DNA of 64,000 nucleotides from Bacillota bacterium. Its GTDB lineage: Bacteria; Bacillota; Clostridia; Lachnospirales; Lachnospiraceae. The notes beneath the pieces are model-generated. The model was not told the origin of the DNA, made no database searches, and saw only the letters and a list, made by a program, of their open reading frames with translations. Each line of letters starts with the position of its first letter. Within the stretch, counting starts at the first letter, position 1. Positions 1-9,066 of the stretch are shown here, in pieces. The position numbers and the translations under genes were made by a program. The stretch covers positions 43,732 through 107,731 of the forward strand of contig JAEZUM010000046.1 of the NCBI GenBank assembly GCA_023421075.1. The letters are read 5' to 3'.

Positions 1-156
1 CGCAAAGGCTTTCCAATCTTCATTTGGGTAAACGAACAGACAACCGTCAAGACCTAAGGTGATCACAAATTTTTCTCCTAGGTCTTCTCGAAACTTCGAC
101 GGTATGATTATTCTGCCTTTGGCATCGATCGAATGATCGAATTCACCCATGAACAT
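1..156 (-). CDS. mraZ: Transcriptional regulator MraZ (5' part only)
   Basis: This is the N-terminal 52 codons of MraZ, the AbrB-fold regulator that heads the division and cell-wall (dcw) cluster; the rest lies beyond the left edge. The visible protein starts MFMGEFDHSIDAKGR and contains IIPSKFRE and GLDGCLFVYPNE, which match the family start and its first DNA-binding half-repeat. The ATG at 156 is preceded by an AAGGTG ribosome binding site. In other bacteria MraZ binds direct repeats in its own promoter and represses the dcw operon; repeats of this kind lie just upstream here. The downstream dcw genes are not in view. Confidence 0.95.
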   Translation of the reverse strand, partial: MFMGEFDHSIDAKGRIIIPSKFREDLGEKFVITLGLDGCLFVYPNEDWKAFA

Positions 157-241
157 ACGGTTTCACCTTCTTTTCCATCGGAGAGCCCCTTGCTGGCACA
201 TTTCCGATCGAGCTTTTGAGCTATTTTTAGGATGGCTTGTA

Positions 242-287
242 CCACTTTTTTGGTTTTTCACACCACTTTCCACCACTTTGCTCCACT
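242..287 (-). promoter_or_regulatory. MraZ operator boxes (four AGTGG repeats)
   Basis: Read on the minus strand, AGTGG occurs at 283-287, 273-277, 263-267 and 242-246. The first three are exactly 10 bp apart and the fourth is 21 bp further on, so all lie on one face of the helix. Known MraZ sites are direct repeats with a short G-rich core spaced by about 10 bp. The boxes lie just downstream of the predicted mraZ promoter, where bound protein would block transcription. The geometry is seen directly; binding is inferred. Confidence 0.75.
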
Positions 288-296
288 CATGTGTTT

Positions 297-325
297 ATTT
301 TATATTAAATTAGGGAATTTATCAA
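297..325 (-). promoter_or_regulatory. Predicted sigma-A promoter of mraZ
   Basis: On the minus strand TTGATA (320-325) and TAAAAT (297-302) are separated by 17 bp. This is a good housekeeping promoter and points into the MraZ boxes and mraZ. The long leader from here to the ATG at 156 holds no other gene. Confidence 0.65.
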
Positions 326-333
326 GCATGAAT

Positions 334-386
334 TCAAAAAAAATAGCTCACAAAGCCTTATGATTGTTGGCTTTATGAGCTATTTT
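334..386 (-). terminator. Intrinsic terminator after lgt
   Basis: A long inverted repeat (AAAATAGCTCA-TAAAGCC pairing with GGCTTTGTGAGCTATTTT, one wobble) is followed on the minus strand by eight T. It lies between the end of lgt and the mraZ promoter and would separate the two units. The remaining 387-497 stretch is AT-rich with no visible gene. Confidence 0.85.
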
Positions 387-497
387 GATATAAGATAACA
401 ATATATTGTATATATTCGAAAAATCGAACAAATTATGTCAATATATAGACAAAAACTGCAATTTGGGAAATTGGTCCTAATCGCCTCTTTTTTGTAC

Positions 498-1436
498 CTA
501 TTTTCTATATTTGGTCCTTACCTTCCGTCTTTTATAAATCAGATAAACAACGGATACAACAACCAGAAGCGCGGATAACAGCTGGGATACGGCAAAAGGT
601 GTTCCCCACAGGAAAAGCTGATCTGTCCTGAGTCCTTCCATCCAAGTACGACCGATTCCATAGCCAATCAGGTAGAGCAGCATTACTTCTCCATCAAATT
701 TCTTGTGTTTCGTATAAACGATTAGCAGAATCAATAGGCATAGGTTCCAGAAAGATTCATAGAGAAAGGTGGGGTGCACTTGAATATACGAAGCATCGCC
801 CAGGACAACTACCTTATCTCGAATCTCGAGAATACGCTCCAAGGCAGCTTCTTTTCCCTGATACATCTGCTCCAATTCAGATAGAGATGTTGTATTACGG
901 AATACTCTTGAAACATCTGACACATTCAACTGCATCGCAAAAAGTCCATCGTAATACTTTCCAAAGGCTTCCCGATTGAAGAAATTTCCCCATCGACCAA
1001 TTATCTGCCCGGTAACCAAGCCGATACAACCGGTGTCAGCCAAAAGCCAAAAAGGATATTTCTTTACTCTGGCAAAAACGATTGCGGTCAATACCGCTGC
1101 AATAATTCCGCCATAGATTGCCAACCCTCCGGTTCGCAGATTAAATACAGATAACGGATTGTCAGTAAATTCCTCCAAGGCAAAAACCACGTAATACAGT
1201 CTTGCTCCAATTACCGCTGCAACGATCGCGATCAAAGCAAAATCCAGATAAATCTCTGTCTTCTGGCCGGTTCTCTTAGCCATCCATTCTGCGATTAACC
1301 AGCCAAGAAGCATACCAAAACCAATGACCATTCCATAATAAGCAATTCGATAACCGAAGATATCAAATCCGGTACCTACATTCTTCAGTTCAATACCAAG
1401 GTTTGGAAAATTAATATTCGTAGTTAAAAAGACCAT
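498..1436 (-). CDS. lgt: Prolipoprotein diacylglyceryl transferase
   Basis: Lgt moves diacylglycerol from phosphatidylglycerol onto the lipobox cysteine of prolipoproteins in the membrane, the first step of lipoprotein maturation. The protein is multi-spanning and carries the Lgt signature GRWGNFFNREAFG and the later HPTFLYES motif; its length of about 310 residues is typical. An in-frame GTG at 1448 exists, but its only Shine-Dalgarno-like site (GGAAAG) is 2 nt away. The ATG at 1436 has GGTGA at 8 nt and is preferred. The gene follows ychF closely and is probably cotranscribed with it. Several lipoproteins in this window would be its substrates. Confidence 0.95.
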   Translation of the reverse strand: MVFLTTNINFPNLGIELKNVGTGFDIFGYRIAYYGMVIGFGMLLGWLIAEWMAKRTGQKTEIYLDFALIAIVAAVIGARLYYVVFALEEFTDNPLSVFNLRTGGLAIYGGIIAAVLTAIVFARVKKYPFWLLADTGCIGLVTGQIIGRWGNFFNREAFGKYYDGLFAMQLNVSDVSRVFRNTTSLSELEQMYQGKEAALERILEIRDKVVVLGDASYIQVHPTFLYESFWNLCLLILLIVYTKHKKFDGEVMLLYLIGYGIGRTWMEGLRTDQLFLWGTPFAVSQLLSALLVVVSVVYLIYKRRKVRTKYRK

Positions 1437-1460
1437 CAAATTCTTCACCGCTTTCCGGAA

Positions 1461-2558
1461 TTATACATTGAAACGGAATAATACGACATCTCCATCCTGA
1501 AGAACATATTCTTTCCCTTCAGAACGAACCAACCCTTTTTCCTTTGCTGCGTTATAATTACCGCATTCAATCAGATTGTGGTAGCTGACAATCTCAGCGC
1601 GGATAAAGCCTCTCTCGAAGTCGGTATGAATTTTTCCGGCAGCCTGGGGAGCCTTTGTACCGATCTTGATTGTCCAAGCTCTTGTCTCCTTCGGTCCTGC
1701 AGTCAAGAAGCTCATTAATCCTAAGATATGATAGCTTGCTCTAATTAATTTCTCCAGACCGGACTCCTTTAATCCAAGATCCTCTAAAAACATACGTTTC
1801 TCATCTTCGTCTAGTTCGGCAATCTCCTGTTCAATCTGAGCACAGATTACAAAGACTTCGGAGTTTTCCTGAGCTGCTATCTTACGTACTTTATTTACAT
1901 ACTCGTTATTAACACCGTCATCTGCAAGATCATCTTCCTTTACATTGGCTGCATAAATTACAGGCTTCGCCGTAAGAAGATTATAGCTGTCCAGCCATAC
2001 CTGCTCCTCTTCATCCTGCGTTGCAAAGGCTTTTGCCATCTTGCCTTCCTCTAAGAACGCTTTAATACGTTCCAGAAGCTCAAGCTCCTTAGCAAGTGCT
2101 CTATCATTTTTTGCTCCTTTGTTTGTCTTAGATATTCTTCTCTCTAAAATCTCAAGATCGGAAAAGATTAATTCCAGATTAATTGTCTCGATGTCTCTCT
2201 CAGGATTAACAGATCCATCAACATGAATTACATTAGTATCTTCAAAGCAGCGAACCACATGTACAATCGCATCTACTTCTCTGATATTGGAAAGAAACTG
2301 ATTACCAAGGCCTTCCCCCTTGGAAGCACCCTTTACCAGTCCGGCGATATCCACAAATTCAATGGTAGCTGCGACAATCTTCTCTGTATGATACAAATCT
2401 CCAAGTACCTTTAATCTTTCATCCGGAACCGGAACGATACCAACGTTCGGGTCTATGGTACAAAAAGGATAGTTCGCTGATTCTGCTCCTGCTTTTGTTA
2501 ACGAGTTAAAAAGTGTGCTTTTCCCTACATTGGGCAAACCTACGATACCTAATTTCAT
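1461..2558 (-). CDS. ychF: Ribosome-associated ATPase YchF/OLA1
   Basis: YchF is an Obg-family P-loop protein that binds ribosomes and prefers ATP to GTP; it is linked to stress and redox responses. Seen here: the P-loop GLPNVGKST at residues 7-15, the switch region NYPFCTIDPNVG, the DIAGLVKGASKGEGLGN motif that covers Walker B, a central helical insertion and a C-terminal TGS domain. The length of 365 residues is normal. A GGAAGG site stands 9 nt before the ATG. It is followed after 24 nt by the preferred lgt start. Confidence 0.96.
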   Translation of the reverse strand: MKLGIVGLPNVGKSTLFNSLTKAGAESANYPFCTIDPNVGIVPVPDERLKVLGDLYHTEKIVAATIEFVDIAGLVKGASKGEGLGNQFLSNIREVDAIVHVVRCFEDTNVIHVDGSVNPERDIETINLELIFSDLEILERRISKTNKGAKNDRALAKELELLERIKAFLEEGKMAKAFATQDEEEQVWLDSYNLLTAKPVIYAANVKEDDLADDGVNNEYVNKVRKIAAQENSEVFVICAQIEQEIAELDEDEKRMFLEDLGLKESGLEKLIRASYHILGLMSFLTAGPKETRAWTIKIGTKAPQAAGKIHTDFERGFIRAEIVSYHNLIECGNYNAAKEKGLVRSEGKEYVLQDGDVVLFRFNV

Positions 2559-2639
2559 TTGTGTCTTCCTTCCTTATTTAACAATTTCAATTTATATAGC
2601 GTATAATTTATCTTTTCCTTACGGACGAAGGCTTGAGGT

Positions 2640-3299
2640 TTAATCCTTCGATTCGATAACCAGTAAGATTCCTTTTGAAAACTCAATCTTCCCGACTTCC
2701 TCGATCATTTCATTACTGATTCCAAGACTACTCCCTGCGGCTAAGATTATCGAGTTCAATGGATACTTAAAACCGATCAACGTCAATCCGCATACTTCTT
2801 CGCTGAACGGAAGCAAGGATACAAAATCACCATGCTGCCTCAGCCTATCAATTTGAAAGCTGCTTCTCTTCAGATAGACTTTGTTATTACCGTCAATTAA
2901 GCAGGCGTCTATGTTCTGCTGCAAAGGAAGCAGAAGCAGGTGGATGTTGGCAATCATATGATCCAATCGGCTTCCGGTTGCTCCGGCGATGGTAATACCG
3001 GTAGCATGATGGTGCAGCGCAAGTTCGATGGCAATCTGAGTATCCGTTTTATCCTTCTCTCGCGGAAAGGTCTCAATCGGTATGGTACTCTTTCGATATT
3101 TATCCAGTATTTCTTCCGGAACCGAATCAAAATCTCCTACAATATAGCTGGGAGAAATTCCAAGCTTATCAACCGATAAAAGTCCATGGTCGGCAGCGAT
3201 AATGGTTTCATAGCACTCCCTACACAATAATTCACTTAAAAACGGTTCATCAATACGGCCGCCGGTGATAATTAAAACATTGTTTGTTCCATTACTCAT
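2640..3299 (-). CDS. thiN: Thiamine pyrophosphokinase
   Basis: This enzyme transfers pyrophosphate from ATP to thiamine to make thiamine diphosphate. The 219-residue protein shows family motifs: AADHGLL, the acidic YIVGDFDS, KDKTDTQIA and the GATGSRLDHM loop. It lies 31 nt downstream of rpe, as in many clostridia, where rsgA-rpe-thiN form a conserved run. A GGAGGG site lies about 12 nt before the ATG, slightly far but usable. Confidence 0.93.
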   Translation of the reverse strand: MSNGTNNVLIITGGRIDEPFLSELLCRECYETIIAADHGLLSVDKLGISPSYIVGDFDSVPEEILDKYRKSTIPIETFPREKDKTDTQIAIELALHHHATGITIAGATGSRLDHMIANIHLLLLPLQQNIDACLIDGNNKVYLKRSSFQIDRLRQHGDFVSLLPFSEEVCGLTLIGFKYPLNSIILAAGSSLGISNEMIEEVGKIEFSKGILLVIESKD

Positions 3300-3330
3300 A
3301 CAGTCGTCATGCCCTCCATTTATAAGCTGC

Positions 3331-4008
3331 CTAATGGAATCGTATCCTTTGATCGGATCTACGAAAAACCTCCTTGAAGGCTTCTATATTCTTATTGATA
3401 TCACCACGGAATACCGAAGAACCGGATACAATTACATTGGCTCCGGCATCAATGACATCCTGAACATTCTCCAGTGTGATGCCACCATCTACCTCAATAT
3501 CGAGCTGATGTTCAAAAGCAATCGTCCTGTTCTTGAGTTCTTCAATCTTCTGAAGCATGTCGGGAATCATAGCCTGTCCCCCAAAACCGGGATTAACTGT
3601 CATAATAAGTACCATATCCAAATCCTTAAGAATATATTCCAATTCCGAAAGAGGGGTTGCAGGATTCAAGGAAACACCGGCTTTCATACCCAGCTCCTTA
3701 ATTCTTGTTATGGTACGGTGAAGATGAGTACAAGCCTCTGCATGAACCGTTATAATATCTGCTCCTGCCTCTTTGAATTCCTCAAGATAGCGGATTGGTT
3801 CCTCAATCATAAGGTGTACGTCAAAAACAAGCTTCGTATTCTTTCGGATCGAAGCGATGACAGGCATACCAAAGCTGATGCTTGGGACATAATTACCATC
3901 CATAACATCAATATGGAGATATTCTACCCCAGCCTGCTCGATCATAGCAATCTGTTCTCCCAGCCTATTAAAATCTGCCGCTAATATCGATGGTGAAAGC
4001 TTTATCAT
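3331..4008 (-). CDS. rpe: Ribulose-phosphate 3-epimerase
   Basis: Rpe interconverts ribulose 5-phosphate and xylulose 5-phosphate in the pentose phosphate pathway. The TIM-barrel motifs are present: KLSPSILAADF at the start, HIDVMDGNYVPSISFG, VNPGFGGQ, EVDGGI and the phosphate-binding VSGSSVF. The frame stays open up to a GTG at 4077, but family alignment places the start at the ATG at 4008, giving 225 residues. The 104 nt between rsgA and this start hold no other gene. Confidence 0.95.
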   Translation of the reverse strand: MIKLSPSILAADFNRLGEQIAMIEQAGVEYLHIDVMDGNYVPSISFGMPVIASIRKNTKLVFDVHLMIEEPIRYLEEFKEAGADIITVHAEACTHLHRTITRIKELGMKAGVSLNPATPLSELEYILKDLDMVLIMTVNPGFGGQAMIPDMLQKIEELKNRTIAFEHQLDIEVDGGITLENVQDVIDAGANVIVSGSSVFRGDINKNIEAFKEVFRRSDQRIRFH

Positions 4009-4112
4009 TGTAACAACCGTACCTTTCCCTTTATAATGCGATAAAAAAGAACCGAAAGCTGCCGCTTTACCAAGCACTTAAACAGCAGATGAATTCGTTC
4101 AAGGCTCCTTAT

Positions 4113-4994
4113 CTAGTAGCGCTTTTGGTTCTTCAGCTCTTCATATAATGTAACATAGTTCTCATAACGCAGCTTACTGATCTTCTTATCCTGTAAGGCT
4201 TCCTTTACAGCACATCCCGGCTCATTCAGATGATTGCAGCCAATGAAACGACACTGTTCCTCATAATCTTTAAACTCGATAAAATAATCCTTCAACTCTT
4301 CCTTCTCCAGCTCATCAATATATAGGGAGCTAAAGCCGGGCGTATCCATAATGTAAGTATCGTCTTCAATATAAATCAATTCGGAATGCCTAGTGGTATG
4401 CTTACCGCGTTTAATTTTCTCGCTGACCACACCAATTTCCATATTAGCGGCGGGCTGAACAAGATTAATAAAGGTAGATTTTCCAACACCGGATGGTCCG
4501 GCCAGTACCGTTGTCTTACCTTTCATTTTCTCATATAGGATAGGTAACCCTTCCTTTTGCCGCATACTGGTAAATACTACCTCATAGCCACAACGAAGAT
4601 AGGTCTCCCGAAGTAATGCAATCTCACCTTCGGATACAATATCCATCTTATTAAAACACACGATTGCATTCACTGATTGCTTCTGCATCATGATTAGAAA
4701 TCGATCCAGAAGATTTAAGTTAGGATCAGGCTCAGCTGCTGCAAATATAACCATTGCCTGGTCAACATTTGCAACAGCAGGCCTTATCAATTCATTTTCT
4801 CTGGGTAAAATCCGAATAATGGTACCCTTGCCCTCCGGTTGATCCACGGTATCGATTTCTACATCATCACCTACCAGAGGCTTAATATTCTGGTTACGGA
4901 ATATCCCCTTCGCTTTGCATTCATATACAAAATTCTTCTCTGGTGTATGGACATAGTAAAATCCTGCAATACCTTTTATAATCTTTCCCTTCAA
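4113..4994 (-). CDS. rsgA: Ribosome small subunit maturation GTPase RsgA
   Basis: RsgA is a circularly permuted GTPase that helps late maturation of the 30S subunit. An N-terminal OB fold is followed by the permuted motifs NKMD (115-118), GPSGVGKST (166-174) and DTPGF (217-221), and then the zinc-binding set Cys248, Cys253, His255, Cys261. The start is TTG at 4994, supported by a GGAGG six bases upstream that overlaps the last codons of prkC. The two genes are separated by one base, so translation is probably coupled. Confidence 0.96.
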   Translation of the reverse strand: MKGKIIKGIAGFYYVHTPEKNFVYECKAKGIFRNQNIKPLVGDDVEIDTVDQPEGKGTIIRILPRENELIRPAVANVDQAMVIFAAAEPDPNLNLLDRFLIMMQKQSVNAIVCFNKMDIVSEGEIALLRETYLRCGYEVVFTSMRQKEGLPILYEKMKGKTTVLAGPSGVGKSTFINLVQPAANMEIGVVSEKIKRGKHTTRHSELIYIEDDTYIMDTPGFSSLYIDELEKEELKDYFIEFKDYEEQCRFIGCNHLNEPGCAVKEALQDKKISKLRYENYVTLYEELKNQKRY

Positions 4995-4995
4995 G

Positions 4996-7092
4996 CTAAT
5001 CCTCCAAAGGTTCGAAATCTACAGACCAGGTTGTCTGTGCATCACCGGGAGCTGTAAATAATTCTCCATCCACATACATTTTTACGGTTCCTACGCTGGA
5101 ACTGTCACTGGTGGTGGAAACAGTTAACGGGAAGTCTAATAAGGATAGATATCCTTCATAAATAGTACTGATTTCTCCATCCTGCTCCATCTCTAAGATG
5201 ATCTCCGCTTCATCTGCATCACTGCTTTCGAAGGGATTAACATCAATGGTTACCTGTCCGCTATATACTGTAGGACCGGTTTGTGCTGGTCCGGAGCTTA
5301 CTATAATATCAATTACCGTACCGGCATCTACCTTCTGTCCGGAGGTATTGCTTTGATACGTTACCTGACCCTTGGGATAAGTACTTGAGCTTTGGTAGGA
5401 TACCGTACCCTTCACTAATCCAGCACTGGTCAATGCACTGGTTGCTTTGTCTTCGGTAAGACCAATCAGGCTCGGAACAACTGACTGAGCATTCACCGGC
5501 CCGGTACTGACAACAACGGTGATGGTATCTCCACTTACTACCATAGCCTGACGCTCAGGATTCGTAGAAATTACACGTCCTGCTTCGATCTCATCACTTG
5601 CCACATATTCGTGCAGCAGCTTTAATCCTAATTCTTTCAGCTTCTTATCCGCACGTTCCTCAGTAAGTCCATATACATTCGGAACTTCAAAGGCTTCCGG
5701 TCCAAGGCTGATGGTTAAGATTACCGTAGAGGTTTCCTCTACTTCATTACCGGCCTGAGGATACTGGGCCATTACCTTACCAACCTCGATCGTATCGGAA
5801 TACTCTTCCGAAAAACGTACATCGGCCTTCTCTGCTTTTGCCCGGATCGAGCTCTCTGCATCGTCCTGTGTAAGACCGATGACATCCGGAACAACATACA
5901 TTACACCGGTCGGAGACTCTGTAGGTCCTTCCGTCAAGGACGGTGAGGGTGATAAATTCTCTTCAATCTCGGTAGGATCCGGGGTATTATCCTTTGCTCT
6001 GGATAAGAACCACACTACAGAACCAATAATGACAATAGCAAGAATTACTATGGTAACAATACTACCTACCAGGAAAAATTTCTCTACCTTCGAATCTACA
6101 GTATCTAATTCCTCATCTTCCTCTTCTGTAAGATTCTTGGCCTGAAGATTTCTGGTATCCCGTAAATTCTCATCTAGATATGCTCCGTTTTTAATTTTAT
6201 TCAGATCGTCGGATATATTGATTGTCGGCGAATCACTGGATACAAATGCAGGAATCTGAACAAAATCGCCGTCCGGATTGGAGATTGCTCTCTTAAGATC
6301 AGCGATCAACTCAGAGGAGGAATGGTATCTTCTCTCCGGGCGCTTCTGCATACATTTTTGTACTATCTTATCGATACTTACCGGAATCTCGGGATCAAGC
6401 TCGCGAAGTGGCATTGCTTCTCCCTGAATATGAAGTAAAGCAACCGATACGGTATTGTCCCCGGCAAAAGGAACCTTACCGGACAACATCTCATATAAGG
6501 TTACACCCAAGGAATAGATGTCGCTCTTTTCGTCGCTGTATCCTCCTCTCGCCTGCTCAGGAGACAGATAATGTACGGATCCCATCGCATTGGAGGTAAT
6601 TGTATTTGAATTGGTTGCTTTCGCGATACCAAAATCGGTTACCTTTACCTTACCATCTCTGGATATGATTATGTTCTGTGGCTTGATATCCCTATGAATA
6701 ATACGGTTATCATGCGCTGCTTCCATCCCTTGTGCAATCTGGATGCCAATTCCGACCGCTTCTTTTACTTCCAGCTTACCTTTACGTTCAATAAAACGTT
6801 TGAGGGTGATTCCCTCCACCAATTCCATTACAATATAATGTAAACCGCTGTCATCTCCTACATCATAAACATTCACGATATTAGGATGGGATAAGCCAGC
6901 AGCAGATTGAGCTTCTGCCCTAAATTTATTCACAAAGCTTTTATCGCTTGAGTATTCCGGCTTTAATACCTTTATCGCCACGAATCTGTTTAGCCTTTGG
7001 TCTCTGGCTTTATATACATCCGCCATTCCACCGGATCCTACTTTATCAATGATTTCATAGCGATCGCTGATAAACATACCGGGTTTTAACAT
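4996..7092 (-). CDS. prkC: PASTA-domain Ser/Thr protein kinase
   Basis: This membrane kinase senses peptidoglycan fragments through extracellular PASTA repeats and phosphorylates cytoplasmic proteins that control growth, cell wall and spore germination. The kinase domain covers about residues 10-270, with glycine loop GSGGMA, Lys41, catalytic HRDIKPQN (Asp135) and DFG at 153-155. One transmembrane helix lies at about 339-364. Three PASTA repeats follow (about 400-464, 468-532, 537-601), then a 97-residue Ser/Thr/acidic tail of unknown role. The gene sits between prpC and rsgA, the usual clostridial order. Confidence 0.96.
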   Translation of the reverse strand: MLKPGMFISDRYEIIDKVGSGGMADVYKARDQRLNRFVAIKVLKPEYSSDKSFVNKFRAEAQSAAGLSHPNIVNVYDVGDDSGLHYIVMELVEGITLKRFIERKGKLEVKEAVGIGIQIAQGMEAAHDNRIIHRDIKPQNIIISRDGKVKVTDFGIAKATNSNTITSNAMGSVHYLSPEQARGGYSDEKSDIYSLGVTLYEMLSGKVPFAGDNTVSVALLHIQGEAMPLRELDPEIPVSIDKIVQKCMQKRPERRYHSSSELIADLKRAISNPDGDFVQIPAFVSSDSPTINISDDLNKIKNGAYLDENLRDTRNLQAKNLTEEEDEELDTVDSKVEKFFLVGSIVTIVILAIVIIGSVVWFLSRAKDNTPDPTEIEENLSPSPSLTEGPTESPTGVMYVVPDVIGLTQDDAESSIRAKAEKADVRFSEEYSDTIEVGKVMAQYPQAGNEVEETSTVILTISLGPEAFEVPNVYGLTEERADKKLKELGLKLLHEYVASDEIEAGRVISTNPERQAMVVSGDTITVVVSTGPVNAQSVVPSLIGLTEDKATSALTSAGLVKGTVSYQSSSTYPKGQVTYQSNTSGQKVDAGTVIDIIVSSGPAQTGPTVYSGQVTIDVNPFESSDADEAEIILEMEQDGEISTIYEGYLSLLDFPLTVSTTSDSSSVGTVKMYVDGELFTAPGDAQTTWSVDFEPLED

Positions 7093-7109
7093 GTTAGCTC
7101 ACCTCGTTT

Positions 7110-7829
7110 TCATACTTTAATAATAATGATAGCAATATTATCTTTACCGCCGTTTTCGTTAGCACACTTTACTAAGGTCTCCGCGGCTGTTTCCGGATCT
7201 GCGTTCTCTCTGATAATCCGTTCAATTGTCTCGTCTTCCAACATATTCGTCAGTCCGTCCGAGCACATAAGTACCGTATCTCCGTCTTCTAAGTTCACCT
7301 CAAAAAAATCAGGTTCCACCGTTAGGTTGGCACCGATTGCTCTGGTGATTATGTTCTTATTCGGATGAATTCTCGCCTCACAACGATCAAGCTCGCCTGT
7401 TTTTACCATTACTTCCACCAGGCTATGATCTTCTGTAACTTGCTTGATCGATTTACCAATAACATATAATCTGCTGTCACCGACATTGGCAACATACATT
7501 TCTTTATCAAATATGGTCGCCGCCACTAAGGTGGTTCCCATACCCTCTAACTCAGTCTGCTCTAACGCTTTGTTGATCAGCGCTTCATTCGTTTCCCTGA
7601 TTGCAGCTTCGATTAAGGCTATCGGTGATTCTTGCTCACCTTCCTCAATCTTTTGCTTAAAAAACTCAACACAGTATCTTGAAGCATAATCACCGGCATT
7701 ATGTCCTCCCATACCATCTGCTACGATAAATAAATTCGGTAGTTTTCCGATGGCATTTTCACTGCAAAAGACGTAATCCTGGTTTATCCTCCGTCGCTCT
7801 CCAATATCAGTTATCGAAAATGCTTTCAA
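7110..7829 (-). CDS. prpC: PP2C-type Ser/Thr phosphatase (PrpC/Stp)
   Basis: This metal-dependent phosphatase reverses phosphorylation by the adjacent PASTA kinase. PP2C motifs are visible: NQD (Asp18), VADGMGGH (Asp38), VGDSRLY, CSDGLTNML and GGKDNIA near the C-terminus. At 239 residues it is the standard bacterial single-domain size. The start is a TTG at 7829 with GGAGG seven bases upstream. It lies 11 nt after rlmN and 17 nt before prkC, a tight cassette. Confidence 0.95.
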   Translation of the reverse strand: MKAFSITDIGERRRINQDYVFCSENAIGKLPNLFIVADGMGGHNAGDYASRYCVEFFKQKIEEGEQESPIALIEAAIRETNEALINKALEQTELEGMGTTLVAATIFDKEMYVANVGDSRLYVIGKSIKQVTEDHSLVEVMVKTGELDRCEARIHPNKNIITRAIGANLTVEPDFFEVNLEDGDTVLMCSDGLTNMLEDETIERIIRENADPETAAETLVKCANENGGKDNIAIIIIKV

Positions 7830-7840
7830 GCCTGCACCTC

Positions 7841-8899
7841 CTAGTTATGACAATCATCAGAGCTGTTCTTGTCGATATAGCTCTTTCGCAATTGCCCACA
7901 GGCAGCATCAATATCTGCGCCCATTTCTCTTCTAATAGTAACATTTATTCTGTTTTTTTCAAGTGTATTTTTAAAAATTTGTATTTTTTTACTTTCCGAT
8001 TTTCTATAATTCCGCTCTTTTATCGGATTTACGGGGATTAAATTTACATGGCAGTTAAGCCCTCTGACCAACCGACACAATTCTTTGGCATGCTCTTCTT
8101 CATCATTCACACCGTCTACCAGACTATATTCAAAGGTAAGTCTTCTGCCCGTTTCATCATAATAATAACGAAAGGCATTCATTACCTCGCTTAATTCATA
8201 CTTTGCCGCTACCGGCATCAGCTGTTTACGGATCTCATTGTTTGGAGCATGTAAGGAAAGTGCCAACGTGATTGCCAGCTCCTCCTTCGCAAGGTCTCTG
8301 ATTCGTTCCGGAATACCGCAGGTAGATACGGTTATATTTCTGGCGCTTATGTTTAATCCTTTTTCGTCCGTTAAAATTCGAAGAAATCGGATCAGATTAT
8401 CATAATTATCAAGCGGCTCTCCGGTACCCATCACAACAACATTGGATACTCGTTCACCGGTTAATGCCTGAATACGGTATATCTGATCGAGCATCTCGGA
8501 GGGAAGCAGATCCCGTTCCTTTCCTCCGATGGTGGAAGCACAGAATTTACAACCCATTCTACAACCCACCTGAGAAGAGATGCATACACTATTGCCGTGA
8601 TTGTACTTCATTAGAACGCTTTCAATTACTCTGTCATCCTTTAGACGAAATAAATACTTAATGGTTCCATCCGACTCTGAATGCAAGGAATCAACCTCTG
8701 TGAGCGCAGTAATCGGATAAGCCTCGGCTAGCTTAGCCCGCAGTTCCTTGGAGAGGTTCAGCATCTCATCATAGCTTCCAACCAGCTTCTTATGCAGCCA
8801 TTCATAGACCTGCTTTGTTCGAAAGGCCGGCTGCCCCAGTTCCTTAAGTAGAGCTTCCAATTCATGATAATATAATGATTTTATATCCAACTGATCCAT
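7841..8899 (-). CDS. rlmN: Dual-specificity RNA methyltransferase RlmN
   Basis: RlmN is a radical SAM enzyme that methylates C2 of A2503 in 23S rRNA and A37 in some tRNAs. The radical SAM cluster motif is Cys113, Cys117, Cys120 (GCRMGCKFC). Also seen are GTGEPLDNY, and the catalytic cysteine near the C-terminus in AACGQL (about Cys334). Length 352 is typical. The gene starts a tight rlmN-prpC-prkC-rsgA run. The 167 nt upstream, toward rsmB, holds no recognised gene. Confidence 0.96.
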   Translation of the reverse strand: MDQLDIKSLYYHELEALLKELGQPAFRTKQVYEWLHKKLVGSYDEMLNLSKELRAKLAEAYPITALTEVDSLHSESDGTIKYLFRLKDDRVIESVLMKYNHGNSVCISSQVGCRMGCKFCASTIGGKERDLLPSEMLDQIYRIQALTGERVSNVVVMGTGEPLDNYDNLIRFLRILTDEKGLNISARNITVSTCGIPERIRDLAKEELAITLALSLHAPNNEIRKQLMPVAAKYELSEVMNAFRYYYDETGRRLTFEYSLVDGVNDEEEHAKELCRLVRGLNCHVNLIPVNPIKERNYRKSESKKIQIFKNTLEKNRINVTIRREMGADIDAACGQLRKSYIDKNSSDDCHN

Positions 8900-9066
8900 A
8901 TTCTTTCCTATTCTGATAAAATTCCATCAAGTATTCCTTATTATATTTAGCAGCTACAATAATCATACCTCAGGACCTGCGTTTCATGTCCTGATGAAAT
9001 CCTGTTTCTTTCTGTATAAACGTTTTTCATTCACAATTCACTTCAATATATCCCGGTGTAGTAGAA

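Noticed and set aside
3265..3984. Long plus-strand frame of 239 codons
   Set aside because: It lies opposite rpe and thiN, which have clear family motifs; it has no ribosome binding site and no recognisable domain.
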